Below are positions 8,776 through 17,124 of a stretch of 64,000 nucleotides of DNA, one piece after another; the first letter of the stretch is position 1, and each line of letters begins with the position of its first letter. The DNA is from Sedimentibacter hydroxybenzoicus DSM 7310 (GTDB lineage: Bacteria > Bacillota > Clostridia > Tissierellales > Sedimentibacteraceae): contig NZ_JACBNQ010000005.1 of the NCBI RefSeq assembly GCF_013403245.1, positions 92,819 to 156,818 of the forward strand, read 5' to 3'. The notes beneath the pieces are model-generated. The model was not told the origin of the DNA. It saw only the letters and a list, made by a program, of their open reading frames with translations, and did not search any database. The position numbers and the translations under genes were made by a program.

Positions 8776-9706
8776 TTATACCTCCTAAAAATTCGTCACG
8801 AACTTCATACATGTTTTTTTCTTTATTAAGTATATTGATTACTTCCTTGTCTAAACGGTTTTCACTGTCGGTATGAGTAATAACTATTTTTCTTAGTTCT
8901 GACTCAATTAGCTCCACAACCTCAAGTTTAAGATTTTTCGTTCTTCTTTCAATAAGTCTGCCGCTTTCCTTCAAATAATCAATGTGACTTTTTATCTCGG
9001 CTATTAAATCATCTATACCTTCATTTTTAGAAGCAATAACCTTAATTACAGGTGGCCTTCTATCCATATTCATGCTCAAATCAAGCATCATGTTAACCTC
9101 AGTCGCAGTTCTGTCAGCACCAAATAAATCGCTTTTATTTATAACGAAAATATCTCCTATTTCCATTATACCCGCTTTTATGGACTGGATATCATCACCT
9201 AATCCCGGTACCATAATCATAAGAATTGTATCTGCTGTTTTAACTATATCAACTTCAGATTGACCAACCCCCACAGTTTCTATGATAATATAATCATAAC
9301 CTGCGGCATCAAGAACTTTCAGAGCATTTTTTGTGTATTTTGAAAGTCCGCCAAGATATCCTCTGGTTCCCATACTCCTGATAAATACATTGGTATTTAA
9401 GGCCAAATCCTGCATTCTTATTCTGTCTCCCAGTATCGAACCGCCTGAATAGGGGCTTGTGGGGTCAATTGCTATTATGCCGACCTTGTATCCTTGGTCC
9501 ACAAGACCTTTTGTCAGCTTATCGGTCAATGTGCTTTTTCCTGCTCCCGGAGGCCCTGTAATTCCTATTATATGAGCTTTTCCGGTATATTGATGTATTT
9601 CTTTCAATACTTTTTCAGCTTCCTCGGGGTAATTTTCAACTAAGGTTATAAGCTTAGCGCACGCTCTTTTGTTACCCTTTAAGCTCAGCTGAATTAAATT
9701 TTCCAC
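8759..9706 (-). CDS. meaB: MeaB/ArgK-type GTPase chaperone of methylmalonyl-CoA mutase
   Basis: The 315-residue G3E-family GTPase protects and reloads the B12 cofactor of the mutase. The P-loop GPPGAGKST is at 51-59, followed by AIDPTSPYSGGSILGDR (the family switch I), ETVGVGQSEVD (switch II) and INKSD for guanine recognition. It starts at GTG with GAGGTGATTTA upstream. The gene lies between the mutase small subunit and the epimerase, the expected partners. Old annotations call this family ArgK, an arginine transport kinase, which does not fit here. Confidence 0.95.
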   Translation of the reverse strand: MENLIQLSLKGNKRACAKLITLVENYPEEAEKVLKEIHQYTGKAHIIGITGPPGAGKSTLTDKLTKGLVDQGYKVGIIAIDPTSPYSGGSILGDRIRMQDLALNTNVFIRSMGTRGYLGGLSKYTKNALKVLDAAGYDYIIIETVGVGQSEVDIVKTADTILMIMVPGLGDDIQSIKAGIMEIGDIFVINKSDLFGADRTATEVNMMLDLSMNMDRRPPVIKVIASKNEGIDDLIAEIKSHIDYLKESGRLIERRTKNLKLEVVELIESELRKIVITHTDSENRLDKEVINILNKEKNMYEVRDEFLGGINGKKD

Positions 9707-9734
9707 TAAATCACCTCTGTTGCTATTGATTTTT

Positions 9735-10127
9735 CTATCGTTTTATGTTTGTTTTTATGAATTCTATCATCTGTGTGGTTGTTGTTCCCGGTGTAAATAT
9801 CTCTGCAATACCTGCTTCTTTCAGTGCCGGTATATCATCATCGGGGATAACTCCGCCGCCAACTATCAAAATATCGTCAGCATCTTGTTCCTTTAACAAT
9901 TCAACTACCCTAGGAAATAAATAGTTGTGAGCTCCCGACAGCAAGCTCATCCCTATAACATCAACGTCCTCTTGAACAGCCGCTGCAACAATTTGCTCAG
10001 GTGTTTGTCTAAGTCCTGTGTATATAACTTCCATTCCTGCATCTCTAAGTGCTCTTGCTATTAATTTTGCTCCTCTGTCATGACCATCGAGACCCGGTTT
10101 AGCTATTAAAACTCTTATTGGCTTCAT
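9735..10127 (-). CDS. Methylmalonyl-CoA mutase, small cobalamin-binding subunit
   Basis: The 130-residue protein is a free-standing B12-binding domain. It carries the base-off/His-on motif DGHDRG (Asp14, His16, Gly19) that places histidine on cobalt, then [11 protein letters not shown] and [10 protein letters not shown], which wrap the nucleotide tail. In many bacteria this domain is fused to the C-terminus of the mutase; here it is a separate gene 16 bases after the large subunit, as in archaea and many Clostridia. AGGAGG precedes the ATG. Confidence 0.95.
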   Translation of the reverse strand: MKPIRVLIAKPGLDGHDRGAKLIARALRDAGMEVIYTGLRQTPEQIVAAAVQEDVDVIGMSLLSGAHNYLFPRVVELLKEQDADDILIVGGGVIPDDDIPALKEAGIAEIFTPGTTTTQMIEFIKTNIKR

Positions 10128-10143
10128 ATTTTCCTCCTACAAA

Positions 10144-11823
10144 TTAGAGTAATACCGCTTGCTCATATTCTCCGAATACTTCCCTCATAACATCACATAT
10201 TTCGCCTAATGTTGCATATTCTTTTACTGCATCTAAAATATGAGGCATTACATTTTCAGTACCCTGGCAAGCTTTTCTTAAGTTGCTTAATTTTTCTTGA
10301 ACTGCTTCGTTGCTTCTGCTTGTTTTCACTTCTGAAATTTTCTTTTTTTGCATTTCTGCAACTATCGGGTCTACCCTTAACAATCCTTTTGGAGATCCTT
10401 CCTCAACCTTGTATTTATTGACACCAACAACTATTCTTTCAAGTGACTCAATTTCCATTTGATAGTTGAAAGCAGAATCAGAAATTTCTTTTTGGATGTA
10501 TCCAAGGTCGATCGCTCTTGCAGCTCCGCCTAATTCATCTATTTTTGTTATATATTCCAATGCTTTTTCTTCGATTTCTTTTGTTTTAGCTTCTATAAAA
10601 TATGAGCCTGCCAATGGGTCAACAGTGTTGGTTACCCCGGTTTCGCTCGCTAATATTTGCTGTGTTCTGAGTGCTATCGTAACTGATTCTGTTGTAGGAA
10701 GCGCCAAAGCTTCATCTCTTGAATTAGTGTGCAGCGACTGTGTTCCGCCAAGAACTGCAGCCAATGCCTGCATTGCAACTCTTATGATGTTATTGTCAGG
10801 CTGCTGTGCCGTTAATGTGCAACCGGCAGTCTGAGTGTGAAATTTAAGCATCATTGATTTTTCACTTTTAGCCTTGAATCTGTCCTTCATTATTTTTGCC
10901 CATAATCTTCTTGCTGCTCTGAATTTTGCAACCTCTTCGAATAAATCGTTATGGGAATTAAAGAAAAATGATAATCTCGGCGCAAATGTATCAACGTCAA
11001 GTCCCGCATTTATAGCTGCTTCTACGTAAGCTATGCCGTCGGCTAATGTAAATCCGACCTCCTGTGCGGCTGTTGAACCGGCTTCTCTGATGTGATAGCC
11101 GGATATACTTATGGTATTCCATTTCGGAACTTCTTTTGAACAGTATTCAAATATATTGGTGATTAATCTCATAGATGGTTCTGTAGGATAAATATATGTT
11201 CCCCTTGCTATGTATTCCTTTAATATATCATTTTGTATTGTTCCTCTTAATTGATCTGCAGGTACACCTTGTTTTTCCGCTACGGCAATGTACATAGCAA
11301 GCAAGACTGCCGCAGGTGCATTTATTGTCATAGATGTACTTACTTTATCCAATGGTATTCCGTTGAAAAGTATTTCCATGTCTTTAAGTGAATCAATTGC
11401 AACTCCAACCTTGCCAACTTCGCCTTGAGCTAAAGCATGGTCAGAATCATAACCAATTTGTGTAGGTAAATCAAATGCGACAGAAAGACCTGTCGATCCC
11501 TGGCTTACCAGGTATTTATATCTTTCATTTGATTCTTCCGCAGTTGCAAAACCGGCATACATTCTCATAGTCCACGGCTTACCTCTGTACATCGTAGGTT
11601 GATACCCTCTTGTAAACGGATATTGACCCGGATAACCGATTTCTGTTTCATAATCTATGTCTGCTATATCTTCGGGAGTATATAACCTGTTAACAACCGC
11701 TCCTGATACGGATTTAAATTCTTGCTTTGATTCCGGAGCTTTTGCTAACGATTTATTCAATACTTTTTCTTCCCAACTTTCTCGGTTTTGCTTTATTTTT
11801 GAAAGTTCTTCTCCATTAAACAT
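10144..11823 (-). CDS. Methylmalonyl-CoA mutase, large catalytic subunit
   Basis: The 559-residue TIM-barrel subunit interconverts succinyl-CoA and methylmalonyl-CoA by a radical rearrangement using adenosylcobalamin. Two residues that separate methylmalonyl- from isobutyryl-CoA mutase have the methylmalonyl state: Tyr89 in RMYAGF (Phe in isobutyryl enzymes) and Arg207 in IARGTY (Gln in isobutyryl enzymes). [18 protein letters not shown] and [16 protein letters not shown] are further family signatures. It opens an operon of four (large, small, meaB, mce), with AGGAGG at the start and a sigma-A-type promoter upstream. No methylmalonyl-CoA decarboxylase or propionyl-CoA carboxylase is in the window. 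Confidence 0.96.
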   Translation of the reverse strand: MFNGEELSKIKQNRESWEEKVLNKSLAKAPESKQEFKSVSGAVVNRLYTPEDIADIDYETEIGYPGQYPFTRGYQPTMYRGKPWTMRMYAGFATAEESNERYKYLVSQGSTGLSVAFDLPTQIGYDSDHALAQGEVGKVGVAIDSLKDMEILFNGIPLDKVSTSMTINAPAAVLLAMYIAVAEKQGVPADQLRGTIQNDILKEYIARGTYIYPTEPSMRLITNIFEYCSKEVPKWNTISISGYHIREAGSTAAQEVGFTLADGIAYVEAAINAGLDVDTFAPRLSFFFNSHNDLFEEVAKFRAARRLWAKIMKDRFKAKSEKSMMLKFHTQTAGCTLTAQQPDNNIIRVAMQALAAVLGGTQSLHTNSRDEALALPTTESVTIALRTQQILASETGVTNTVDPLAGSYFIEAKTKEIEEKALEYITKIDELGGAARAIDLGYIQKEISDSAFNYQMEIESLERIVVGVNKYKVEEGSPKGLLRVDPIVAEMQKKKISEVKTSRSNEAVQEKLSNLRKACQGTENVMPHILDAVKEYATLGEICDVMREVFGEYEQAVLL

Positions 11824-11859
11824 GACTACCTCCTATTTGCTTAAACCTATTCAGCATTT

Positions 11860-11888
11860 AATATAATCTAATTTGCCTAATTTTGCAA
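11860..11888 (-). promoter_or_regulatory. Sigma-A-type promoter of the mutase operon
   Basis: On the minus strand TTGCAA (-35) is followed after exactly 17 bases by TATATT (-10), about 35 bases before the mutase start. The spacing is ideal and no other good candidate is nearby. Confidence 0.6.
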
Positions 11889-11927
11889 GATGTTTACATA
11901 AAATGATTTTAACTTTTTCTAACTTGC

Positions 11928-11960
11928 AAAAAAGAAGCCTCGCATAACAAAAGCTTCTTC
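11928..11960 (-). terminator. Terminator of the etf/dehydrogenase operon
   Basis: On the minus strand AAGAAGC pairs with GCTTCTT and is followed by TTTTTT. It lies after the flavoprotein gene and repeat copy 2 and separates that operon from the mutase promoter. Confidence 0.7.
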
Positions 11961-11978
11961 AGATATTGTACGTTTTCT

Positions 11979-12052
11979 GTCATCCTGAAACTTTAGCCCG
12001 AGGGACCTCAGCATTTGAAAAGCTGAGATCCTCGCTGACGCTCAGAATGACA
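11979..12052. repeat. Dispersed palindromic repeat, copy 2
   Basis: It starts GTCATCCTGAAACTTTAGC and ends CGCTGACGCTCAGAATGACA, with GAGATCCTCGC in the middle. The outer ends (TGTCATCCTGA / TCAGAATGACA) are near-perfect complements, so the RNA would fold into a long hairpin. It sits at the 3' end of the flavoprotein gene. Confidence 0.8.
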
Positions 12053-12069
12053 AATACAAAGTTATTCAC

Positions 12070-13449
12070 TTATAACGCTGTTCCCGGATTTAAAATGTTG
12101 TTTGGGTCGAAAATCTTTTTTATTTCTTTCATGAGACGTAATTCAGTTTCTGAGAACTGAAGATTCATTTTTTTGTTTCTTATCTTGCCTATTCCGTGCT
12201 CTCCCGTTATTGAACCGCCACATTCCATAACCAATGCAAATATTTCATCTGCAATTTCGTCATAATTATCCGGCTTTACGGCTCCTTCCGTCAATATGCT
12301 GTTGTGCAGGTTTCCATCTCCTATATGACCTATGGTTGAAATGTGCACATTATATTTTTCTGAAATTTTTGTTATGCTGTCCATATATTTCGAAAGATTT
12401 TTCATAGGAATTGCAGCATCTATAGCATCTACCACCTCATCGTGCATGCTTGGATATACGTGGCTTCTGATATCAAGTAATGTTCTTTGATCCTTTGAGC
12501 TTTCGGCAACAAAGCTGTTAAGAGCATTATTTTCCTCACATATCCCCACTATTATTTCATACATTTCATAAAGATCATCTTCTTTTCTCTCTGACACTAT
12601 AAAGTATAAATCAACTGCTCCTTCGCTTGAAGGCCATGTCATCCCAATATCTTTTGCAGCCTTTAATATTGCTTTTTTCTCCATATATTCAATTGCCATC
12701 GGCTTAATGCCGGTTTTAAATATTTCCGTCACTGCCTTTACAGCATCACTTTCATTTTCAAACGAAACTATGAGGCTGCCTATATGCTTATCCTTCGGTT
12801 TAATGGATAATGTTGCTTTTGTAACTATACCTAATATTCCTTCGCTGCCTACTATAAGATTTTTCAAATCTAAACCTGCGTTGTTTTTGATAAGATTTTT
12901 ACCGAGCCTTACAACCTCGCCTGATGCTAAAACCATCTCCATCTCTTTAATCTGATCTCTCATTACGCCGTATCTTACTGCCCTTACGCCTCCTGCATTC
13001 ATTACGACCAAGCCTCCTACCTGAGCTCCTTCATCTCCGGGGTGAATGGGAAAATATAAGGTGTCATGCTTGTTAAACAATTCGACCAACTGAAGCAAGG
13101 TTACTCCCGCTTCGCATTCAACCGTCATAGATGTTTCATCAACCTCAATTATGTTGTTCATTCTTTCCATTGATATTATAATGCCCGGCATTATGGCTAT
13201 GGCAGCTCCGGAAAGAGAAGTTCCCCCGCCTCTTGCAATTACAGTCAATTTATTTTCATTGGCATACTTCATAATTTTGGATATTTCTTCTGTCTTCGAT
13301 GGTTTTACAACAACACAATCAGTACAGATTTCCGGCTTCATTGCTTTTTCAGTTTGATCATCACAATAGCTTTTCACCTTTTCTAAATCTGTTACCACCC
13401 ATGCTTCTCCTAAAATTTCCTGCATTTTTTTAATTACTGTTTCGTTCAT
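12070..13449 (-). CDS. FAD-linked 2-hydroxyacid dehydrogenase, GlcD/LctD type
   Basis: The 459-residue flavoprotein has an N-terminal FAD-binding PCMH domain (VVVKPSKTEEI, ARGGGTSLSGAA, HPGDEGAQVGGLVVMNAGG) and a C-terminal FAD-oxidase domain with STIGHIGDGNLHNS and GSITGEHGIGKIR. Relatives oxidise lactate, glycolate or other 2-hydroxyacids. It follows etfB and etfA in the order known from the Acetobacterium woodii lactate dehydrogenase-Etf complex, in which Etf couples lactate oxidation to NAD by electron confurcation. I start at 13449, where AAGGAGG precedes ATG; the frame continues upstream into repeat copy 3, giving a false MRSFAIAQDD extension. The true substrate is not proven. Confidence 0.87.
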   Translation of the reverse strand: MNETVIKKMQEILGEAWVVTDLEKVKSYCDDQTEKAMKPEICTDCVVVKPSKTEEISKIMKYANENKLTVIARGGGTSLSGAAIAIMPGIIISMERMNNIIEVDETSMTVECEAGVTLLQLVELFNKHDTLYFPIHPGDEGAQVGGLVVMNAGGVRAVRYGVMRDQIKEMEMVLASGEVVRLGKNLIKNNAGLDLKNLIVGSEGILGIVTKATLSIKPKDKHIGSLIVSFENESDAVKAVTEIFKTGIKPMAIEYMEKKAILKAAKDIGMTWPSSEGAVDLYFIVSERKEDDLYEMYEIIVGICEENNALNSFVAESSKDQRTLLDIRSHVYPSMHDEVVDAIDAAIPMKNLSKYMDSITKISEKYNVHISTIGHIGDGNLHNSILTEGAVKPDNYDEIADEIFALVMECGGSITGEHGIGKIRNKKMNLQFSETELRLMKEIKKIFDPNNILNPGTAL

Positions 13450-13497
13450 ATTTCCTCCTTGTATATAATTATTACTATTCACAATTAACTGAATACT

Positions 13498-13567
13498 GTC
13501 ATCCTGAGCGATAGCGAAGGATCTCATCTTTTAAAATTTGAGATTCCTCGCTAACACTCGGAATGAC
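13498..13567. repeat. Dispersed palindromic repeat, copy 3
   Basis: GTCATCCTGAGCGATAGCG opens the unit and CTAACACTCGGAATGAC closes it, with GAGATTCCTCGC inside. It lies between etfA and the dehydrogenase within one apparent operon, so it would be in the transcript. Confidence 0.85.
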
Positions 13568-13568
13568 G

Positions 13569-14564
13569 CTAAATGGTCAGTTCGTTATTACGTATTGCAC
13601 TTATAATTTCCGGAATAATTTTATACATATCTCCTACGATGGAATAATCGGCAATATCAAATATTGGTGCCGAAGGGTCATTGTTAATAGCTATTATAAC
13701 CCCGGCTTCCTTCATGCCTGCCAAATGCTGCGGTGCTCCCGATATACCGCAGGCAATATATACTGCCGGCTTTACTCTGTTTCCGCTGTATCCTACCTGA
13801 TGGTCCTTTGAAATGATCCCCGTTTCAACCAAAGCTCTTGATGCACCTACTTCTCCGCCCAACAAATAAGCAAGCTCGTTTATCATGCTCAAATCCTCTG
13901 CACTTTTAACAGAAACTCCCGCAGCAACAACTACCTTGGCATCTTGTATATTAATGCCGTCATTTGATATTTCTTCTAATATTTCAATTAAATCGTTATT
14001 CGTTTTAACAGGTTCAATCTTAATTAGTTCTCCTGTCCTGTCCGCATCTCTTTTAGCTTCTTCAAACTCTTTGTATCTGACGGTTGCCATCTGCGGATAT
14101 ATGTCTGATTTAATATGGGCAAGAATGTTTTCACTGAACGCCGGTCTTATCTGTATTAATTTCATATCGCTATCTGTTTTCAGGTCGGTACAGTCCGCAG
14201 TAAGTCCCGTTTCCAACGATGCAGCCACTCTTGGGGCAAGGCTTCTTCCAAATGTCGTCGCTCCGAAAAGGCATATTTCAGGCTTAATACTTTTTATCAG
14301 GCTAACAATGTTTTCTGCATATATCAGCTCATCAGGCTTATTAAATGCAGTCGAATCAGCAATGTGGTATACTTTGTCGGCTCCTCTGCAAATAAGCTCC
14401 TGTACATTAATTTCTTCAGGTCCTAAAATAACCGCATTCAGGCTGCAGTCGATTTTGTCGGAAAGCTCTTTTCCCTTTCCTAAAAGCTCATAAGATACTC
14501 TATGGATTGCATTGTTTTTCTGCTCTGCAAAAATTAATATTCCGTTATAAATTTTTTCTGTCAT
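13569..14564 (-). CDS. etfA: Electron transfer flavoprotein, alpha subunit
   Basis: The 331-residue protein has the EtfA FAD-binding C-terminal half with GASRALVETG, HQVGYSGNRVKP, ACGISGAPQHLAGM and APIFDIADYSIVGD, all near consensus. Its N-terminal half lacks the extra ferredoxin-like cysteine domain found in some clostridial Etf alpha subunits, such as LctC. With EtfB it passes electrons between the dehydrogenase and NAD, ferredoxin or quinones. AAGGAGG precedes the ATG, and the gene starts one base after etfB ends, so the two are translationally coupled. Confidence 0.95.
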   Translation of the reverse strand: MTEKIYNGILIFAEQKNNAIHRVSYELLGKGKELSDKIDCSLNAVILGPEEINVQELICRGADKVYHIADSTAFNKPDELIYAENIVSLIKSIKPEICLFGATTFGRSLAPRVAASLETGLTADCTDLKTDSDMKLIQIRPAFSENILAHIKSDIYPQMATVRYKEFEEAKRDADRTGELIKIEPVKTNNDLIEILEEISNDGINIQDAKVVVAAGVSVKSAEDLSMINELAYLLGGEVGASRALVETGIISKDHQVGYSGNRVKPAVYIACGISGAPQHLAGMKEAGVIIAINNDPSAPIFDIADYSIVGDMYKIIPEIISAIRNNELTI

Positions 14565-14565
14565 C

Positions 14566-15369
14566 TTATGCCTCCTTAAGAACCTTGCATGATTTTAAAG
14601 CATTTAATATATCTTCGACCGCTTTTTCATCGTTTTCTTTATATAATTTCCCCTCTCTCATTGACTGCTGAGGTACTTCAATTTTTTTGACCTTTGTGGG
14701 CGAGCCCTTTATTCCTATTTTTGAAGGATCCAGCACTTCTTTTAAATCTTCATAACTCCATTTTGTAATTTCTACCTTGCGTGCTTTCATTTTATTCTTG
14801 AAGGAAGGGAGACGCGGAACGTTTACGTCCTTTGTTACCGTTATTAAGAGAGGATATTTTCCTCTTTTCAAATATTGACTCTCCCATACACTGCTTACTA
14901 CCTCGATGTATTCTTCGGTATAGTTTTTTATTGCTTCAACATTGCTTATATGAGGTATACCGAGATACCCCGCTACTTCAGCGCCAACTTGTCCCGTATC
15001 TCCGTCAACACTTTGGATTCCTGCGATTACTAAGTCAAATTGTCCTGCTTTCTTGATTGCAGAGGATAAAATTGTGGAGGTCGCCTTAACGTCAGAGCCT
15101 CCGAATTTCACATCTGTTAAAAGAATTCCTTCGTCTGCTCCTCTTGCAATTGCTTCCCTTAGCGCTTCCTCTGCCTGGGCCGGTCCCATTGTCAAGACTG
15201 TTACTTTGCCGTTTGTATTTTCACTGATTTGAAGGGCAGCCTCCAAAGCATTTAAATCAAAGGGATTTATTTCTGTTCCTGCGGATGACCTGTCTATTCT
15301 TCCTGCTTCTCTGTCAAACTTTACTTTTTCCATATCCGGCACTTGTTTTACAAGTACTACTATATTCAT
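14566..15369 (-). CDS. etfB: Electron transfer flavoprotein, beta subunit
   Basis: The 267-residue protein begins MNIVVLVKQVPD, then has EINPFDLNALEAAL, VTVLTMGPAQAEEALREA and DGDTGQVGAEVAGYLGIPHI, the EtfB nucleotide-binding signature. In bifurcating Etfs this site holds a second FAD; in simple Etfs it holds AMP. Local sequence alone does not settle which applies, but the dehydrogenase context favours the bifurcating or confurcating form. It heads the etfB-etfA-dehydrogenase operon, with GGGAGG before the ATG. Confidence 0.95.
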   Translation of the reverse strand: MNIVVLVKQVPDMEKVKFDREAGRIDRSSAGTEINPFDLNALEAALQISENTNGKVTVLTMGPAQAEEALREAIARGADEGILLTDVKFGGSDVKATSTILSSAIKKAGQFDLVIAGIQSVDGDTGQVGAEVAGYLGIPHISNVEAIKNYTEEYIEVVSSVWESQYLKRGKYPLLITVTKDVNVPRLPSFKNKMKARKVEITKWSYEDLKEVLDPSKIGIKGSPTKVKKIEVPQQSMREGKLYKENDEKAVEDILNALKSCKVLKEA

Positions 15370-15391
15370 TACTACCTCCCGTCACTGTTCT

Positions 15392-15442
15392 GAAGTGAAG
15401 AATTTCTCTAACTTTACATTTCTTTAAGAAATCCTTCACTTC
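15392..15442. repeat. Long imperfect hairpin between transporter and etfB
   Basis: GAAGTGAAG-A-ATTTCT (15392-15407) pairs with AGAAAT-C-CTTCACTTC (15427-15442). There is no clear T-run in either direction, so it may be an RNA stabiliser, an operator or a repeat rather than a terminator. Confidence 0.5.
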
Positions 15443-15451
15443 TGCAAGTAA

Positions 15452-16588
15452 TTAAATTGCTTTATTAATTTTTTTATTCTTTTTAATTCCCACCACTATA
15501 AACGGGAACATTACCACAAAAATTGAAAAATATCCAAGGTATCTGTAACCTATATTGATTATTTGAGCAATTCCAAAAGTTGATACGATTACGTCCAATG
15601 TTAACATTATAAGGACTATAATCAAGCTTATGCTTCTCTCACTCCTGATGTTATTAACAAATACCGGCTTATTCTTAAATCTGACAACCAGCGAAAATGC
15701 AAATGTAATTATGGTTGATAATGATGCCATCACGACAAACAAAACGTATACTGTTTCCAAAGCAGGAATTCCGATTTGCTGAACTATATAAAAATTCGGA
15801 AGAAGGCTATTTATTGATTCAGGCTGAAATCCGTAATTAACAACAACTATTGCGGCAAGCATCAATACATTTAAAGACACTCCCAATGCGGCTGTTTTTG
15901 CACTGTCCTTCCTTGATGTCAATCCTTCGGAAACTGAAATGCAGTTGCCGATTATACCCGTGGACTGAAAACCTGCATACGATATTGCACTCCAAATTGC
16001 TGCCAAAATGCCAAAATCAGAGAATGTTGAATTATTCCAGTTTAAAGCTATATCTCCACTGCCCTTGCTTATTCCAAGAGATACTATAATTGCCAGTATC
16101 GTTAATATTCCTATGGTAAGTCCCGTTGAGGCAGCTTTTACCAATGCGACTCCGTATATAACCAGTATTACGGAAAGTAATACCATTATTATCGTTCCGA
16201 TCCATATATTCAGACCGAAGAACTGGTTCAAAAGCTGTGCACTTGTTGCTATACAAAGGCCCGGTGCCAATAAGCATGTTACAAGAAAGCATATTTCAAA
16301 AAATGTGCTGAACAATTTTTCATAAGGATGAAAAAACTTATTTGTAAAGGTTTTAAAATTACTTATATTATTGATTCTTGAATATTCCAATGCATAATAA
16401 ATTGCCCACCCCAAAAGTGCCATAGCTATTAAAGGTGTAAACATGCCCAGCTTTCCGTATTCAGCGTAGTAAGATACTACCTGCTTTCCCGATGCAATCC
16501 CCGGACCTACGTGAGTTCCGAACCATACTGCCGCAATTCCTATATAAGGAGGAATTGAAGATTTTTGATTGATTGATTTGTTATCCAT
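15452..16588 (-). CDS. YkvI-like multi-pass membrane transporter
   Basis: The 378-residue protein has about 10 hydrophobic helices and begins with IGIAAVWFGTHVGPGIASGK, a broken first helix with a glycine-rich centre typical of sodium-coupled (LeuT-fold) transporters. It resembles the YkvI family, whose substrate is not established. I start at 16588, where GAGGAGCATTTT precedes ATG; a longer frame to 16699 would run into the T-box terminator stem. The T-box leader directly upstream means expression rises when a particular tRNA is uncharged, which points to an amino acid as substrate. Which amino acid is not resolved here. Confidence 0.8.
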   Translation of the reverse strand: MDNKSINQKSSIPPYIGIAAVWFGTHVGPGIASGKQVVSYYAEYGKLGMFTPLIAMALLGWAIYYALEYSRINNISNFKTFTNKFFHPYEKLFSTFFEICFLVTCLLAPGLCIATSAQLLNQFFGLNIWIGTIIMVLLSVILVIYGVALVKAASTGLTIGILTILAIIVSLGISKGSGDIALNWNNSTFSDFGILAAIWSAISYAGFQSTGIIGNCISVSEGLTSRKDSAKTAALGVSLNVLMLAAIVVVNYGFQPESINSLLPNFYIVQQIGIPALETVYVLFVVMASLSTIITFAFSLVVRFKNKPVFVNNIRSERSISLIIVLIMLTLDVIVSTFGIAQIINIGYRYLGYFSIFVVMFPFIVVGIKKNKKINKAI

Positions 16589-16660
16589 AAAATGCTCCTC
16601 ATTAATAAATTTATATATCACTTTGGCCAAAAGTTGTATATCTGTTGTAAATAAAGCATA

Positions 16661-16946
16661 AAAAAAATCTTTCACTCCTATAAACACATTTGGATTCAAC
16701 TGTGCTTATAGGGACGAAAGATTCATTCCGCGGTACCACCCTAATTATGATATGTATATCATCACTTCAAAGTCTGACAACTTCTAACTCTGTAACGTGA
16801 GTTCACGTATCTGCCTACTCGGTATTCCTTTGAACAGATATGCTCCGCAGTGAATATTACATATTTTCTTCAATGCCGGCTTTCACCTCTCCCAGCTCTC
16901 TGTGCTTGCTAAAAATATCTTTCTCTGCATCAACGCAATTTTTATA
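16661..16946 (-). ncRNA. T-box riboswitch leader
   Basis: On the minus strand the T-box core AGGGTGGTACCGCGGA (16727-16742) is followed by a terminator whose arms include CTATAAGCACA and TGTGTTTATAG, ending in AAAGATTTTTTTT (about 16661-16722). Upstream is a stem I-like region with GCAGAGAAAGATA, an AGAGAGCTGGGAGAGGTG apical part and CTGCGGAGCATATC. All main T-box parts are therefore present. The specifier probably lies in GAAAATATGTAATATTCACT; UAU, AUG and GUA are candidates I cannot choose between by eye. It controls the YkvI-like transporter alone. Confidence 0.93.
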
Positions 16947-17051
16947 TTATCCATTATATTAAATTATATAAATAAGTTTGTCAAGCATTATTCTGAAAAA
17001 GTTTCAAAATATTAAAAATGAGATCCTTGTTACTATTCACGGCTTAAGAGC

Positions 17052-17083
17052 CGTCATTCTGGGCGTAAGCGAAGAATCTCATT
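17052..17083. repeat. Dispersed repeat, half copy 4
   Basis: CGTCATTCTGGGCGTAAGCG followed by AAGAATCTCATT matches only the left half of the repeat family. It sits after ftsH, between that gene and the T-box region. Apart from it, the T-box and A/T-rich sequence, I see no gene between 16700 and 17124. Confidence 0.65.
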
Positions 17084-17124
17084 CTTTATTATTCATTGTT
17101 CATTTTTTCACTGTTCATTACTAT

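Noticed and set aside
8759..9706. Arginine/ornithine transport kinase ArgK
   Set aside because: The family name is historical; neighbours and motifs fit MeaB, the mutase chaperone.
10144..11823. Isobutyryl-CoA mutase instead of methylmalonyl-CoA mutase
   Set aside because: Tyr89 and Arg207 are the methylmalonyl-type residues; isobutyryl enzymes have Phe and Gln there.
13885..14493. 202-codon plus-strand frame
   Set aside because: It is antisense to etfA, whose FAD motifs are intact; no ribosome site and no recognisable domain.
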